64,000 bases of DNA from Shewanella inventionis (lineage in GTDB: Bacteria; Pseudomonadota; Gammaproteobacteria; Enterobacterales; Shewanellaceae), in contig NZ_BMII01000026.1 in assembly GCF_014641855.1 (NCBI RefSeq), positions 1-64,000 of the forward strand, read 5' to 3'. Positions within the stretch are counted from its first letter, which is position 1. Every line of letters starts with the position of its first letter. A model generated the notes under the pieces. The model worked only from the letters and a program-made list of their open reading frames with translations, had not been told where the DNA came from and did not search any database. Of the stretch, positions 54,587-64,000 are shown piece after piece. A program made the position numbers and the translations under genes.

Positions 54587-55690
54587 ATGTTTGCAGAGCG
54601 CCTAGAACGAGCCCGCAAGGCTGCCGGGCTATCAATGAATGCATTAGCCAGCGAAGTTGGCCTATCCGCTAACGCCATTAAAAAGTACGAACATGGCACG
54701 ACTATGCCCTCTTCTTCAAATCTACTTAAGCTTGCAAAAGCGCTAGATGTGCGCAGCGAGTACTTCTTTCGGCCGACCAAGGTGAAGTTAGAGGGTGTTG
54801 AGTACCGCAAGCGTGCGAGCACACCAAAGAAAGTGTTAGACCGAATCAATGGTGACGTATTAGACCAAGCTGAACGTTGGCAAGAGCTTTTAGAGTTGTA
54901 TCCCGACTCAGTGAAGCCTATCCCTGAGTTTGCTCTACCTGATGAACTTCCAGAACAAATCTTTAGCTTAGAACAAGCGGAAGACTTGGCTATTCAGATG
55001 CGCCATGCTTGGGAGCTAGGGCTAAACCCTATTCACGATATGATCGATACCCTCGAAGCTAAGGGCGTGATGATTATTACCACGGATGTGGAAACAGATA
55101 AGAAGTTTGACGGTTTAGCGGGCAAGATTGGTAGCACTCCTGTAGTGGTGATCTCTACCGCCCAAAGTGGTGACCGTCAGCGCTTCACCTTGGCCCATGA
55201 ACTTGGGCACTTAGTCGTGCATGGTCGTTTAGCTGAAGGGATTGATGAGGAGAAGGCTTGTAATGCCTTTGCTGGTGCATTTCTTTTACCTACCCAATCA
55301 CTTATTGAATACTTGGGTGAAAAGCGCCGTCATATTGAACCACGTGAATTACTGATGCTAAAGCACGAATACGGTATTAGCATGCTAGCGGCACTGTTTC
55401 GAGCTGGCCAATGTGGAATAATTACGCCTGCGACTCAGAAAAACCTACTTATGCTGTTTAGCAAAAATGGCTGGCGAACGGAGGAGCCAGGAAAAGCATA
55501 CCCTCATGAATCGACTTATCTACATAAGCAGTTGGTATATCGTGCTTTAGGTGAAGAATACATAGGGGAGTCAAAAGCTGCAGAGTTACTTGGCATGTCT
55601 GTTTCTAGCTTTCGTAAAGAACGAAAGTTGGAGGTGTCGACTCAAGCACAGTTAGCTCAGGAGGCTAGCCGTGCAGCAGCTGCTAATTAG
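54587..55690 (+). CDS. XRE-family HTH with ImmA/IrrE metallopeptidase domain
   Basis: A 367-residue fusion. The N-terminal XRE HTH (RLERARKAAGLSMNALASEV then SANAIKKYEHG, residues 4-45) is followed by an ImmA/IrrE-like zinc peptidase with HELGHLVVH (about 205-213) and the downstream Glu in CNAFAGAFLLP. ImmA-type proteases cleave repressors to switch on mobile elements. Fused to XRE and paired with a PIN gene it also looks like the antitoxin of a toxin-antitoxin couple. Overlaps the PIN gene by 20 nt. Confidence 0.9.
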   Translation: MFAERLERARKAAGLSMNALASEVGLSANAIKKYEHGTTMPSSSNLLKLAKALDVRSEYFFRPTKVKLEGVEYRKRASTPKKVLDRINGDVLDQAERWQELLELYPDSVKPIPEFALPDELPEQIFSLEQAEDLAIQMRHAWELGLNPIHDMIDTLEAKGVMIITTDVETDKKFDGLAGKIGSTPVVVISTAQSGDRQRFTLAHELGHLVVHGRLAEGIDEEKACNAFAGAFLLPTQSLIEYLGEKRRHIEPRELLMLKHEYGISMLAALFRAGQCGIITPATQKNLLMLFSKNGWRTEEPGKAYPHESTYLHKQLVYRALGEEYIGESKAAELLGMSVSSFRKERKLEVSTQAQLAQEASRAAAAN

Positions 55691-56165
55691 TGATGCCAAT
55701 ATCCTCATTGACATGGAAGAAGGTGGTTTACTGGAAGCAATGTTTCAGTTGCCCTATGACTTTGCAACGCCAGATATTCTTTTTGTTGAAGAACTTGAAG
55801 AAGATCATCCCCACCTTCTGGATTTAGGGTTAGCGCTAAAAGAGGTTTCTGCAGAATCAATGATGTTTGCCATGCAGCTAACGGGGACCTATACCCAAGC
55901 GAGCCGAAACGATTGTTTTGCCCTTGCTTTAGCAAAGCAAGAACAGTGTCCTTTACTGACTGGTGATATGGCACTGAGAAAAGCAGCAGAAAAAGAAGCT
56001 GCCATTGTTAAAGGCACAGTTTGGCTAGTAAGCCAACTGGTGGTTCATCAGCAAATCAATACCGAACAAGCGCGAGCAGCCTATAAGCAGATGCAAGCCA
56101 ATGGCAGGCGTCTACCTTGGCATATCGCAGAACAAGCTTTAGTAGAACTAGAGCAAGTAAATTAA
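55671..56165 (+). CDS. PIN-domain protein (probable ribonuclease toxin)
   Basis: A 164-residue PIN-like protein starting at GTG 55671, with AGGAGG seven to nine nt before it. Acidic metal-binding residues are visible: SDANILIDME (first Asp), EELEEDHP, RNDCFALALAK (Asp near residue 83), and LTGDMALRKAA (Asp near 102). It overlaps the ImmA/XRE gene, so the two are produced together. PIN toxins cleave tRNA or other RNA. Activity is inferred from the motif set. Confidence 0.82.
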   Translation: MQQLLISDANILIDMEEGGLLEAMFQLPYDFATPDILFVEELEEDHPHLLDLGLALKEVSAESMMFAMQLTGTYTQASRNDCFALALAKQEQCPLLTGDMALRKAAEKEAAIVKGTVWLVSQLVVHQQINTEQARAAYKQMQANGRRLPWHIAEQALVELEQVN

Positions 56166-56220
56166 TAATTAATAGGTTGCCCTCATAAAGTGCAATTTAG
56201 AACGATCAGGAATTCTAATA

Positions 56221-57792
56221 ATGACAAGTTTACAACAACGTGCCGAACTTCAACGCCAAATATGGGCGATTGCCAACGATGTGCGAGGCTCAGTGGATGG
56301 CTGGGATTTTAAGCAATATGTATTGGGTACGCTGTTCTATCGGTTTATCAGTGAGAACTTTGAGCTTTACATTACTGGCGGTGATGAAAGCGTTAATTAT
56401 GCTGCCATGGACGACAGTGATGAAAATATCATAGCGGCAAAAGATGATGCCATTCGTACAAAAGGCTATTTTATTCTTCCTAGCCAGTTGTTTAGTAATG
56501 TTGCTGCCAATGCACACAAAAACGAAAACTTAAATACCGATTTAGCTACTATTTTTGCTGCAATTGAAAACTCAGCCAATGGCTATGATTCAGAAAAAGA
56601 CATCAAAGGCTTGTTTGCGGATTTTGATACCACCAGTAATCGTCTGGGTAATACGGTAGAGGCAAAAAACAAACGCCTAGCCGCTGTGTTAAAAGGCGTG
56701 GCAGGTTTAACCTTCGGTAATTTTGAAGGCGGTTTTGAAAATAATCAAATTGACTTATTCGGTGATGCTTACGAGTTCCTGATTTCAAACTATGCCGCTA
56801 ATGCGGGTAAATCCGGTGGCGAATTTTTTACCCCTCAGCACGTTTCAAAATTGATCGCACAGCTGGCCATGCACGGCCAAACCAGTGTGAATAAAATCTA
56901 TGACCCTGCGGCGGGTTCGGGCTCGTTGCTGTTACAAGCCAAAAAGCACTTTGATGCGCATATCATTGAAGATGGCTTTTTTGGTCAAGAGCTCAACCAC
57001 ACCACCTACAACTTAGCCCGTATGAATATGTTTTTGCACAACATTAACTACGACAAGTTTAATATTCAGTTGGGTGATACCTTAACCGAACCACACTTTT
57101 TAGATGACAAACCCTTTGATGCGATTGTCTCTAACCCGCCTTATTCGGTGAAATGGATTGGTAGTGATGACCCAACTCTAATCAACGACGACCGCTTTGC
57201 GCCTGCTGGTGTGCTTGCACCCAAATCAAAAGCCGACTTTGCCTTTGTGCTGCATGCGCTAAGTTACCTATCAAGCAAAGGCCGCGCTGCAATTGTTTGT
57301 TTCCCCGGTATTTTTTACCGTGGTGGTGCTGAGCAAAAAATTCGTCAATATCTGGTTGATAACAACTATGTGGAAACGGTAATTTCACTGGCACCTAACC
57401 TGTTTTTTGGTACCACCATTGCCGTGAATATCTTGGTACTGTCCAAACACAAAACCGACACCACCACCCAGTTTATTGATGCCAGCGGCCTGTTTAAAAA
57501 AGAAACCAATAACAACACCCTAAGCAATGAGCACATTGAGCAGATCATCAAGGTGTTTGCCAACAAAGAAAACGTAGATCACTTTGCTAAATCCGTTGAT
57601 TTGGATGTTATCGCAGCCAATAGCTATAACCTATCGGTGAGCAGTTATGTGGAAGCGAAAGATAATCGCGAGTTAGTGGATATTGCAGAGCTTAATGCCG
57701 AACTTAAAACTACCGTTGCTAAAATTGATGCACTTCGCAGTGATATTGACGCCATTGTAGCGGAAATTGAAGGTGAGGAGCTTGAGGCATGA
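56221..57792 (+). CDS. hsdM: Type I restriction-modification methyltransferase subunit HsdM
   Basis: A 523-residue N6-adenine methyltransferase. N-terminal HsdM helical domain ([21 protein letters not shown] in part, then YRFISENFE). S-adenosylmethionine motif I at [10 protein letters not shown] (about 231), catalytic NPPY at [11 protein letters not shown] (about 303). C-terminal helices contact HsdS. Its stop overlaps the hsdS start in an ATGA junction. Confidence 0.96.
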   Translation: MTSLQQRAELQRQIWAIANDVRGSVDGWDFKQYVLGTLFYRFISENFELYITGGDESVNYAAMDDSDENIIAAKDDAIRTKGYFILPSQLFSNVAANAHKNENLNTDLATIFAAIENSANGYDSEKDIKGLFADFDTTSNRLGNTVEAKNKRLAAVLKGVAGLTFGNFEGGFENNQIDLFGDAYEFLISNYAANAGKSGGEFFTPQHVSKLIAQLAMHGQTSVNKIYDPAAGSGSLLLQAKKHFDAHIIEDGFFGQELNHTTYNLARMNMFLHNINYDKFNIQLGDTLTEPHFLDDKPFDAIVSNPPYSVKWIGSDDPTLINDDRFAPAGVLAPKSKADFAFVLHALSYLSSKGRAAIVCFPGIFYRGGAEQKIRQYLVDNNYVETVISLAPNLFFGTTIAVNILVLSKHKTDTTTQFIDASGLFKKETNNNTLSNEHIEQIIKVFANKENVDHFAKSVDLDVIAANSYNLSVSSYVEAKDNRELVDIAELNAELKTTVAKIDALRSDIDAIVAEIEGEELEA

Positions 57793-58988
57793 GTCATTTG
57801 AGCTATTTAGAGAAATTGCTGGATGGGGTTGAGCTTAAAGAATTAGCTTTAGGGGATGTAACACAATACGAACAGCCGACAAAATATCTCGTAAAAACGA
57901 AAAACTATGATGATTCGTTTGAGGTCCCTGTATTAACTGCGGGCAAGACTTTTATTTTAGGTTATACGGACGAAATAGACGGGATAAATCGAGCTTCAGA
58001 AAATCCTGTAATCATTTTTGATGACTTCACTACTGCTAATAAATGGGTTGATTTCGACTTTAAAGCTAAATCCTCAGCAATGAAAATGATTAAATCTAGT
58101 GATGAGTCGAAGTTCATGCTGAAGTACGTATATTATTGGATGAATACGCTACCGAGTGACTTGATTGAAGGTGATCATAAACGGCAATGGATTAGTAATT
58201 ACTGTGCTAAAAAAATCCCCATCCCATGCCCAAATAACCCAGAAAAATCGCTGGCAATACAAGCTGAAATAGTGCGTATTCTGGACGCATTTACCGCCAT
58301 GACCGCCGAGCTGACCGCCGAGCTTAACATGCGTAAAAAACAATACAACTACTACCGCGACCAGTTGTTGGGTTTTGAAGATGGCGAAGTTGAGTGGAAG
58401 GCTTTGAGTGAAATGGCCGAGTATTCAAAGGCTCGTATTAGTTACACAGAACTAGATGACAGCAATTACGTTGGTGTTGAAAGCTTACTTCAGAATCGAG
58501 CTGGTAAAATAGACTCCACTCGAACCCCAGATAGTGGAAATCTTACACAATACAATCCTGATGATATCTTAATAGGGAATATACGTCCCTATTTGAAGAA
58601 GATATGGCATGCAGATCGAGTTGGCGGCACGAATGGTGATGTTCTTGTGGTTCACCCTACTGATACAGCTATAAATCCACGATATTTGTATCAAGTTTTA
58701 GCTGATGACAAGTTTTTTGAATACAATATGCAACATGCAAAAGGCGCAAAAATGCCACGAGGAAATAAGCCAAAAATCATGGAGTATTTGGTTCCTATTC
58801 CATTTGCTAGCAATAGAGAGAAATCTCTTTCGGAACAAGAACGCATCGTTACTATTCTCGACAAATTTGACACTCTAACGAGCTCCATTACCGAAGGTCT
58901 CCCCCGCGAAATTGAGTTACGCCAAAAGCAATACGAGTATTATCGTGACCTGTTGTTGAGCTTCCCCAAATCAGATGAGGCGGCTTAA
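57789..58988 (+). CDS. hsdS: Type I restriction-modification specificity subunit HsdS
   Basis: A 399-residue HsdS with two target-recognition domains. Each is followed by its conserved long helix ([20 protein letters not shown] near 160-180; [20 protein letters not shown] near 355-374), and each spacer ends with a [13 protein letters not shown] or [13 protein letters not shown] motif. It sets the bipartite DNA site recognised by the enzyme. The recognition sequence cannot be deduced from the protein. Confidence 0.95.
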   Translation: MSHLSYLEKLLDGVELKELALGDVTQYEQPTKYLVKTKNYDDSFEVPVLTAGKTFILGYTDEIDGINRASENPVIIFDDFTTANKWVDFDFKAKSSAMKMIKSSDESKFMLKYVYYWMNTLPSDLIEGDHKRQWISNYCAKKIPIPCPNNPEKSLAIQAEIVRILDAFTAMTAELTAELNMRKKQYNYYRDQLLGFEDGEVEWKALSEMAEYSKARISYTELDDSNYVGVESLLQNRAGKIDSTRTPDSGNLTQYNPDDILIGNIRPYLKKIWHADRVGGTNGDVLVVHPTDTAINPRYLYQVLADDKFFEYNMQHAKGAKMPRGNKPKIMEYLVPIPFASNREKSLSEQERIVTILDKFDTLTSSITEGLPREIELRQKQYEYYRDLLLSFPKSDEAA

Positions 58989-59077
58989 TGAGTAAAACGC
59001 TAACGGAAATAGCAGCGCCAGTTATTCGAGATTTTCGAATAACTGGCCGTGATGGTAACCATAAGGAGGCAGTCTAA
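58988..59077 (+). CDS. 29-codon ORF wedged between hsdS and fic (remnant or micro-gene)
   Basis: Starts at ATG 58988 in a TAATG junction with the hsdS stop and ends at TAA 59077 in another TAATG junction with the fic start. The product begins [16 protein letters not shown]. The opening MSKTLTEIA is what I recall at the start of AAA ATPases encoded inside some type I R-M operons, so this may be the stump of a deleted gene that kept its translational coupling. AAGGAGG, the fic ribosome-binding site, lies within its end. Confidence 0.5.
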   Translation: MSKTLTEIAAPVIRDFRITGRDGNHKEAV

Positions 59078-60078
59078 TGGCCTATCAACCACCGTTTACC
59101 ATCACCACTGAGATTCTCAACTTGGTGGCACAAATCAGCCAGCAGGTGGGTGAGTTAAACGCCAGCCAGCTCAATGCCTCGCCGCAACTGCGCAAGCAAA
59201 ATCGCATTAAAACCATTACCGGTACGCTGGCGATTGAAGGCAATAGCTTAACTGAAGAACAAATTACCGCCATTGTTGAGGGTAAGCCCGTGCTCGGCAG
59301 CGTGCGTGAGCTAGCCGAGGTAAAAGGCGCGATTGCCGCTTATGATGCACTGCCTGCATTCACACCCAGCGAGATTTCCGATTTACTCACGGCTCACGGT
59401 TTAATGCTGTCAGATATTCTTGTGAATGCCGGTGAGTTTCGCAGTAAAGGCGTGGGTATCCATAAAGGTGGTGTGGTGCACCATGTTGCGCCGCCTGCGC
59501 ATCAGGTATCCGGTTTAATGGCCGATTTGATCCAATGGCTTAAGCAAACAAAAGATCACCCATTGATCGCCAGTTGTGTATTCCATTACGAATTTGAGTT
59601 TATTCACCCCTTTGCCGATGGTAACGGCCGAATGGGGCGGTTATGGCAAACACTGATTTTGTCCAAGTGGCATCCGTTGTTTTTATCTTTGCCGCTAGAA
59701 AGTGTGATTAAAGACCATCAGCAAGCCTATTATCACGCCCTTGAGCAGGCGGATAACCAAGCGGATAGCACGCCGTTTATTCATTTTATGTTGTCGGTTA
59801 TTCAGCAAACGTTGGTGCAAAACGCCTCTGTAAACGCCCCTCTAAAAGAAGATGAAAACGCCCCTGTAAATATCCTTATCAATGTAACGGGCCTTAAAAC
59901 GCCTGAGGCTATTTTAGCCTTGCTTACTAGCACGCCCGAGCTGACCCGACAACAACTCGCCGATACCTTGAATAAAGACGTGAGAACCATTGGCCGCGCC
60001 ATTAGCAAACTACAAAAAGAAGGCAGGTTAACTCGGGTAGGTTCAGATAAAACCGGCCATTGGCAAGTCACTGAATAA
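59077..60078 (+). CDS. Fic-family AMP-transferase (class II) with a C-terminal winged helix
   Basis: A 333-residue Fic protein. The inhibitory helix motif (S/T)xxxE(G/N) is TLAIEG (50-55), typical of class II self-inhibited Fic enzymes. The catalytic HPFADGNGRMGR is intact (His178 to Arg189). A C-terminal winged HTH (LLTSTPELTRQQLADTLNKD and then GRAISKLQKEG) suggests DNA binding or autoregulation. Fic enzymes usually attach AMP to protein hydroxyls. Embedded between hsdS and hsdR, it may act as a guard or regulator of the R-M system. AAGGAGG precedes its ATG. Confidence 0.92.
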   Translation: MAYQPPFTITTEILNLVAQISQQVGELNASQLNASPQLRKQNRIKTITGTLAIEGNSLTEEQITAIVEGKPVLGSVRELAEVKGAIAAYDALPAFTPSEISDLLTAHGLMLSDILVNAGEFRSKGVGIHKGGVVHHVAPPAHQVSGLMADLIQWLKQTKDHPLIASCVFHYEFEFIHPFADGNGRMGRLWQTLILSKWHPLFLSLPLESVIKDHQQAYYHALEQADNQADSTPFIHFMLSVIQQTLVQNASVNAPLKEDENAPVNILINVTGLKTPEAILALLTSTPELTRQQLADTLNKDVRTIGRAISKLQKEGRLTRVGSDKTGHWQVTE

Positions 60079-60141
60079 TGCGATGCGGTGGCTATTTCCA
60101 TTTTGGAAAACACCACGGCTAACAAAAAAGGATGTAAACGA

Positions 60142-63100
60142 ATGACTACTTATAAAACGGTTGCTGAATCCAATAACTTTATTGTGTTAGATAAATATAC
60201 ACGACAAGACCAAATTGCTGAGGGCTATCAAAGCGAAGGTGATTTAGAACGTGAGCTGATCCAAGACTTAGCTAATCAGGGCTATGAGTATTTACCCGCG
60301 CTAACCACGCCCGATGCCATGATGGCAAATGTGCGCAAGCAGCTACAAGCCCTCAACAAGGTCCAGTTTACCGATGCCGAGTGGGCTCGCTTTTGCGAGC
60401 AGTACCTGAATACACCAAGCGACAATATTCTTGATAAAACTCGCAAGGTGCACAGTGACTATATTTTCGATTTTGTCTTTGATGATGGCCATATCGAAAA
60501 CATCTACCTGTTCGACAAGAAAACCATTGCTCGCAACAAAGTGCAGGTCATTAAGCAGTTTGAGCAAACGGGAAGCCATGCTAACCGTTACGATGTGACG
60601 ATTTTGGTCAATGGTTTGCCTTTGGTGCAAATCGAACTGAAAAAGCGTGGTGTGGCTATCCGTGAGGCGTTTAACCAAATACATCGCTACAGCAAAGAAA
60701 GCTTTAATGCAGAGAACTCGTTGTACAAGTTCTTGCAGCTGTTTGTGATCTCGAATGGCACCGACACGCGCTATTTTGCCAATACCACCAAGCGCGACAA
60801 AAACAGCTTCGACTTTACGATGAACTGGGCAAAATCTGACAATACGCTTATTAAGGATTTAAAAGACTTTACCGCCACCTTTTTCCAGAAAGAGACGCTG
60901 CTTGAAGTGATCTTACGTTACTCGGTATTTGACGTCAGCAATACCTTACTTGTAATGCGCCCCTACCAGATTGCCGCTACAGAGCGCATTTTATGGAAGA
61001 TAAAGAGCGCGTTTAACGCTAAAGACTGGGCTAAGCCTGAAAGTGGGGGTTACATTTGGCACACCACGGGTTCAGGAAAAACACTCACCAGCTTTAAAGC
61101 GGCACGTTTGGCCACGGATTTAGACTGTATTGATAAGGTCTTTTTTGTGGTTGACCGTAAAGATCTCGACTTTCAAACCATGAAGGAATATCAGCGGTTC
61201 TCGCCTGATAGCGTAAATGGTTCAGACAGTACCGCAGGGCTTAAAAGCAACCTGGATAAAGACGATAACAAGATTGTCGTTACCACTATCCAAAAGCTCA
61301 ATAACTTAATTAAAAGTGAAAGCGATTTAGCGATCTACAACAAGCAAGTCGTTTTTATTTTTGATGAGTGTCACCGCAGCCAGTTTGGTGAGGCGCAGAA
61401 AAACCTGAAGAAGAAATTCAAAAAGTACTACCAGTTTGGCTTTACCGGTACACCAATTTTCCCTGAAAACGCCTTGGGTGCAGAAACCACCGGCGACGTG
61501 TTTGGCCAGCAGTTGCACACGTATGTGATCACCGATGCCATTCGTGATGAAAAAGTCCTCAAGTTCAAAGTGGACTATAACGACGTTCGCCCGCAATTTA
61601 AGAGCATTGAGACTGAGCAGGATGATAAGAAGCTTAGTGCGGCGGAGAACAAGCAAGCGTTCTTACACCCGGTGCGCATTCGTGAAATCTCACACTACAT
61701 TCTCAATCATTTTAACCAGAAAACGCATCGAGCCTATTCTGGCGCTAAAGGGTTTAACGCCATGTTTGCGGTCAGTAGTGTTGATGCGGCGAAAGCGTAC
61801 TATGAAACTTTCAAAACATTGCAGGCCGAGGCTGAGAATGGCCCCACAAGTAAGCCTCTGCGCATTGCGACTATCTTCTCATTTGCTGCCAATGAAGAGC
61901 AGGACGCCATTGGTGATATTTTAGATGAGAGCTTCGAAGTTAGCGCAATGAACAGCAGCGCGAAAGAGTTTTTGAGCGCCGCGATTACGGATTACAACGC
62001 CATGTTTAAGTCTAACTATGGCGTGGACAGTAATGGCTTTCAGAACTACTACCGTGACCTTGCCCAGCGCGTGAAGAATCAAGAAATAGATCTGCTTATA
62101 GTGGTCGGTATGTTTTTAACGGGCTTTGATGCGCCTACGCTTAACACCTTGTTTGTTGATAAGAATTTGCGCTATCACGGCTTGATGCAGGCATTTTCTC
62201 GCACTAATCGCATTTATGATGCGACGAAGACCTTTGGCAATATTGTTACCTTCCGTGATTTGGAACAGGCAACCATTGATGCCATCACCTTGTTTGGTGA
62301 CAAAAACACCAAAAACGTGGTGTTGGAGAAGAGCTACAAAGAATACATGGAAGGTTTTAACGATATTGCTACTGGGCAGGCGCGTCGAGGTTTTGTTGAT
62401 ATCGTAAAAGAGCTGCAAGAACGCTTTCCAAATCCAGAAAATATTGAAAAAGAACAAAATAAAAAAGAGTTTGCCAAGCTGTTTGGTGAGTACCTAAAAG
62501 CAGAAAATATTTTACAAAACTACGATGAGTTTGCTGGATTAAAAGCACTGCAAAGCTTAGATACCAGTGATGAGCAAGCTGTTGAAGAGTTCAAGTCAAA
62601 GTACTATCTGGATGATGCTGACATCGAGGCAATGCAAACCATCGATATGCCAAGTGAGCGTGCTATTCAAGATTATCGCTCTACCTACAACGATACCCGT
62701 GACTGGTTGCGACGCGATAAAGAAGGTCAGGACAAAGATAAGTCAACGGTAGACTGGGACGATGTGGTCTTTGAAATTGATTTGCTTAAATCACAAGAAA
62801 TAAACCTCGATTACATTCTTGAACTGATTTTTGATCACAATAAGAAGAACAAGAGCAAAGAAGGCTTGATTGAAGAAGTTCGTCGTATGATCCGCGGTAG
62901 CCTTGGCAATAGAGCGAAAGAAAGCTTGGTAATTGATTTTATTAATCAAACTAATCTGGATGAAATAAATGACAAAGCCAGTATTATCGACGCTTTCTTC
63001 AAGTTTGCTCAGGCGCAGCAGAAGCGCGAAGCCGATGCCATTATTGCCTCTGAAAAGCTCAATGAGGAAGCGGCCAAACGCTATATTACTTCATCACTCA

Positions 63101-63255
63101 AACGTGAGTACGCCTCTGAAAATGGCACTGCACTGAATGAGGCGCTGCCCAAACTTAGCCCATTGAGCCCACAGTATCGAACGCAAAAGCAAACGGTTTT
63201 TCAGAAAATTGCTGCTTTTGTTGAAAAATTCAAAGGTGTGGGTGGGCAGTTGTAG
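60142..63255 (+). CDS. hsdR: Type I restriction enzyme subunit HsdR
   Basis: 1037 residues from ATG 60142 (AAAAGGATG upstream; the earlier start at 60088 lacks one). The N-terminal nuclease core has D-x(n)-QIELKKRG (near residue 165). Superfamily II translocase motifs follow: TGSGKT (about 308), DECHR (about 407), GFTGTP, and later GFDAP and SRTNR. The C-terminal helical domain binds HsdM. It completes the operon with hsdM and hsdS and cuts unmodified DNA after translocation. Confidence 0.96.
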   Translation: MTTYKTVAESNNFIVLDKYTRQDQIAEGYQSEGDLERELIQDLANQGYEYLPALTTPDAMMANVRKQLQALNKVQFTDAEWARFCEQYLNTPSDNILDKTRKVHSDYIFDFVFDDGHIENIYLFDKKTIARNKVQVIKQFEQTGSHANRYDVTILVNGLPLVQIELKKRGVAIREAFNQIHRYSKESFNAENSLYKFLQLFVISNGTDTRYFANTTKRDKNSFDFTMNWAKSDNTLIKDLKDFTATFFQKETLLEVILRYSVFDVSNTLLVMRPYQIAATERILWKIKSAFNAKDWAKPESGGYIWHTTGSGKTLTSFKAARLATDLDCIDKVFFVVDRKDLDFQTMKEYQRFSPDSVNGSDSTAGLKSNLDKDDNKIVVTTIQKLNNLIKSESDLAIYNKQVVFIFDECHRSQFGEAQKNLKKKFKKYYQFGFTGTPIFPENALGAETTGDVFGQQLHTYVITDAIRDEKVLKFKVDYNDVRPQFKSIETEQDDKKLSAAENKQAFLHPVRIREISHYILNHFNQKTHRAYSGAKGFNAMFAVSSVDAAKAYYETFKTLQAEAENGPTSKPLRIATIFSFAANEEQDAIGDILDESFEVSAMNSSAKEFLSAAITDYNAMFKSNYGVDSNGFQNYYRDLAQRVKNQEIDLLIVVGMFLTGFDAPTLNTLFVDKNLRYHGLMQAFSRTNRIYDATKTFGNIVTFRDLEQATIDAITLFGDKNTKNVVLEKSYKEYMEGFNDIATGQARRGFVDIVKELQERFPNPENIEKEQNKKEFAKLFGEYLKAENILQNYDEFAGLKALQSLDTSDEQAVEEFKSKYYLDDADIEAMQTIDMPSERAIQDYRSTYNDTRDWLRRDKEGQDKDKSTVDWDDVVFEIDLLKSQEINLDYILELIFDHNKKNKSKEGLIEEVRRMIRGSLGNRAKESLVIDFINQTNLDEINDKASIIDAFFKFAQAQQKREADAIIASEKLNEEAAKRYITSSLKREYASENGTALNEALPKLSPLSPQYRTQKQTVFQKIAAFVEKFKGVGGQL

Positions 63256-63489
63256 TGATATGAAGAGCTCTTTTCACGTAGTTAATGCTTGATGAAAAGA
63301 GCTCGATATTTTTAAATTAGTTAGTGCTGTTTTTTTTCGAGATAGCAGATATGAATATTCAAATTAGTTTAATTATTATGCATTTTCTGGATAGGTCATT
63401 GGCCCACAAATGGAGCTAATAATAAAGCTACTAAATGATTTCTGTCCAAATACGTGTTATCAGCAATTAAATCTGAATATTAATATCAT

Positions 63490-63954
63490 TTAGGCCTCAT
63501 CACCATTAACTCGATTAATTCGTTCAGTTGCAGGTACTTCATGTTGTAGCTGGCGCAGTTTTGAAATCGATATTTGATATTGACCATTACTAGGGAGTTT
63601 TTTGCCGTGAAATTGGTTGTAAACTCTATCCCCTGAGCCATTGTAAATTTCTTCAAAACTACCATCTGGGTTAATTTTGATGACGATGGCATGATCTGGG
63701 CAACTCCTAAAGGCTACACTTTTGGATTGGGTCGCTTTTATTTCGACACGGATACCGCTGGCACTTACGGCATCAAATCCTTTGTTTGAGGCATTCGCTA
63801 GGGTTAAACCATAAGCATCGGCAACCAAGCACTCACCTATGCTGCCTACCATATGCCCATCTGGAGTGAAGTGACGGCCAGGGAACATTGACTCTAACTG
63901 GTCAACAGTTTTATATAGATCCTTAATAAGTGCTTGAAACTTAGTATGATTCAC
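63490..63954 (-). CDS. DUF6998-like PD-(D/E)XK-fold protein
   Basis: A 154-residue cytoplasmic protein, convergent with hsdR. VGSIGECLVADAYGL is followed by KGFDAVSASGIRVEIKATQSKSV, which supplies the D...(E)xK spacing of PD-(D/E)XK nucleases (Asp near residue 60, E-x-K near 71-73). Such proteins occur beside restriction systems, and I recall the DUF6998 family. Nuclease activity is inferred. Confidence 0.72.
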   Translation of the reverse strand: MNHTKFQALIKDLYKTVDQLESMFPGRHFTPDGHMVGSIGECLVADAYGLTLANASNKGFDAVSASGIRVEIKATQSKSVAFRSCPDHAIVIKINPDGSFEEIYNGSGDRVYNQFHGKKLPSNGQYQISISKLRQLQHEVPATERINRVNGDEA

Positions 63955-64000
63955 ATTTGCTCCGTTGTGCTTAATTTACTTGTCGAGACGCATATTCGTG

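Overview
The window looks like a chromosomal segment of a marine gammaproteobacterium, most likely Shewanella or a close relative. The basis is the gene set and order: a GntR-type prpR followed by prpB-prpC-acnD-prpF, an lldEFG lactate operon, satD-DUF3307, a RegB/RegA redox pair, a PACE pump and a GmtXYZ-like recombinase operon. Base composition is moderate to AT-rich. No rRNA, tRNA, CRISPR array or replication origin was seen. The genus is an inference.

Layout. (1) 1-2300 is an insertion-sequence graveyard (IS630, IS66 and IS481 remnants) around an apparently intact REP-associated HUH transposase (RAYT). (2) 2314-10046, all on the minus strand, is a tightly overlapping operon of three large tyrosine recombinases and one small protein. 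It resembles the gamma-mobile-trio (GMT) module and is damaged twice: an in-frame amber codon lies in the first recombinase, and a 1240-bp ISAs1 element sits in the second. (3) 10300-16940 carries a SnoaL-like gene with a premature stop, a LysR/PACE pair, a PLA2-like secreted protein, dps, a FAH-family enzyme, a TetR regulator and a yellow/MRJP-like secreted protein. (4) 17068-23079 is an amino-acid unit: ocd-ctlX-Na+/alanine symporter, divergent from an Lrp regulator and a RegB/RegA pair. (5) 23157-25245 is a folate-independent methionine synthase with its DUF1852 partner (MesD/MesX). (6) 25500-29000 holds interspersed repeats and a Sel1-like gene split by a second, identical ISAs1 copy. (7) 29187-32746 has a CGNR regulator, a GST, a PNPOx-FNR fusion and a GNAT gene that looks like a lone integron cassette with its own attC. 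(8) 32750-34170 is a tandem REP-type array, followed by selO and satD-DUF3307; four 18-bp inverted repeats precede satD. (9) 38648-50531 is C3-acid catabolism: lldEFG, then, after a second composite repeat array and a LysR gene, the methylcitrate cycle operon. (10) 50937-53126 is a large cation:proton antiporter. (11) 53232-63954 is an accessory defence island: a short integrase, an XRE-ImmA/PIN pair, type I restriction-modification genes hsdM-hsdS-fic-hsdR, and a PD-(D/E)XK-like protein.

How the parts relate. lldEFG and the prp operon both feed three-carbon acids into central metabolism. Ocd, CtlX and the symporter suggest arginine/citrulline/ornithine use under Lrp control. The island after 53.2 kb has the layout of an integrase-led defence module, with Fic and ImmA/PIN genes embedded in a type I R-M operon. 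The most striking points are the doubly inactivated recombinase operon, two ISAs1 copies whose 9-bp target duplications allow both host genes to be rebuilt in frame, the orphan attC cassette, the satD operator cluster, and two REP-bearing repeat arrays.
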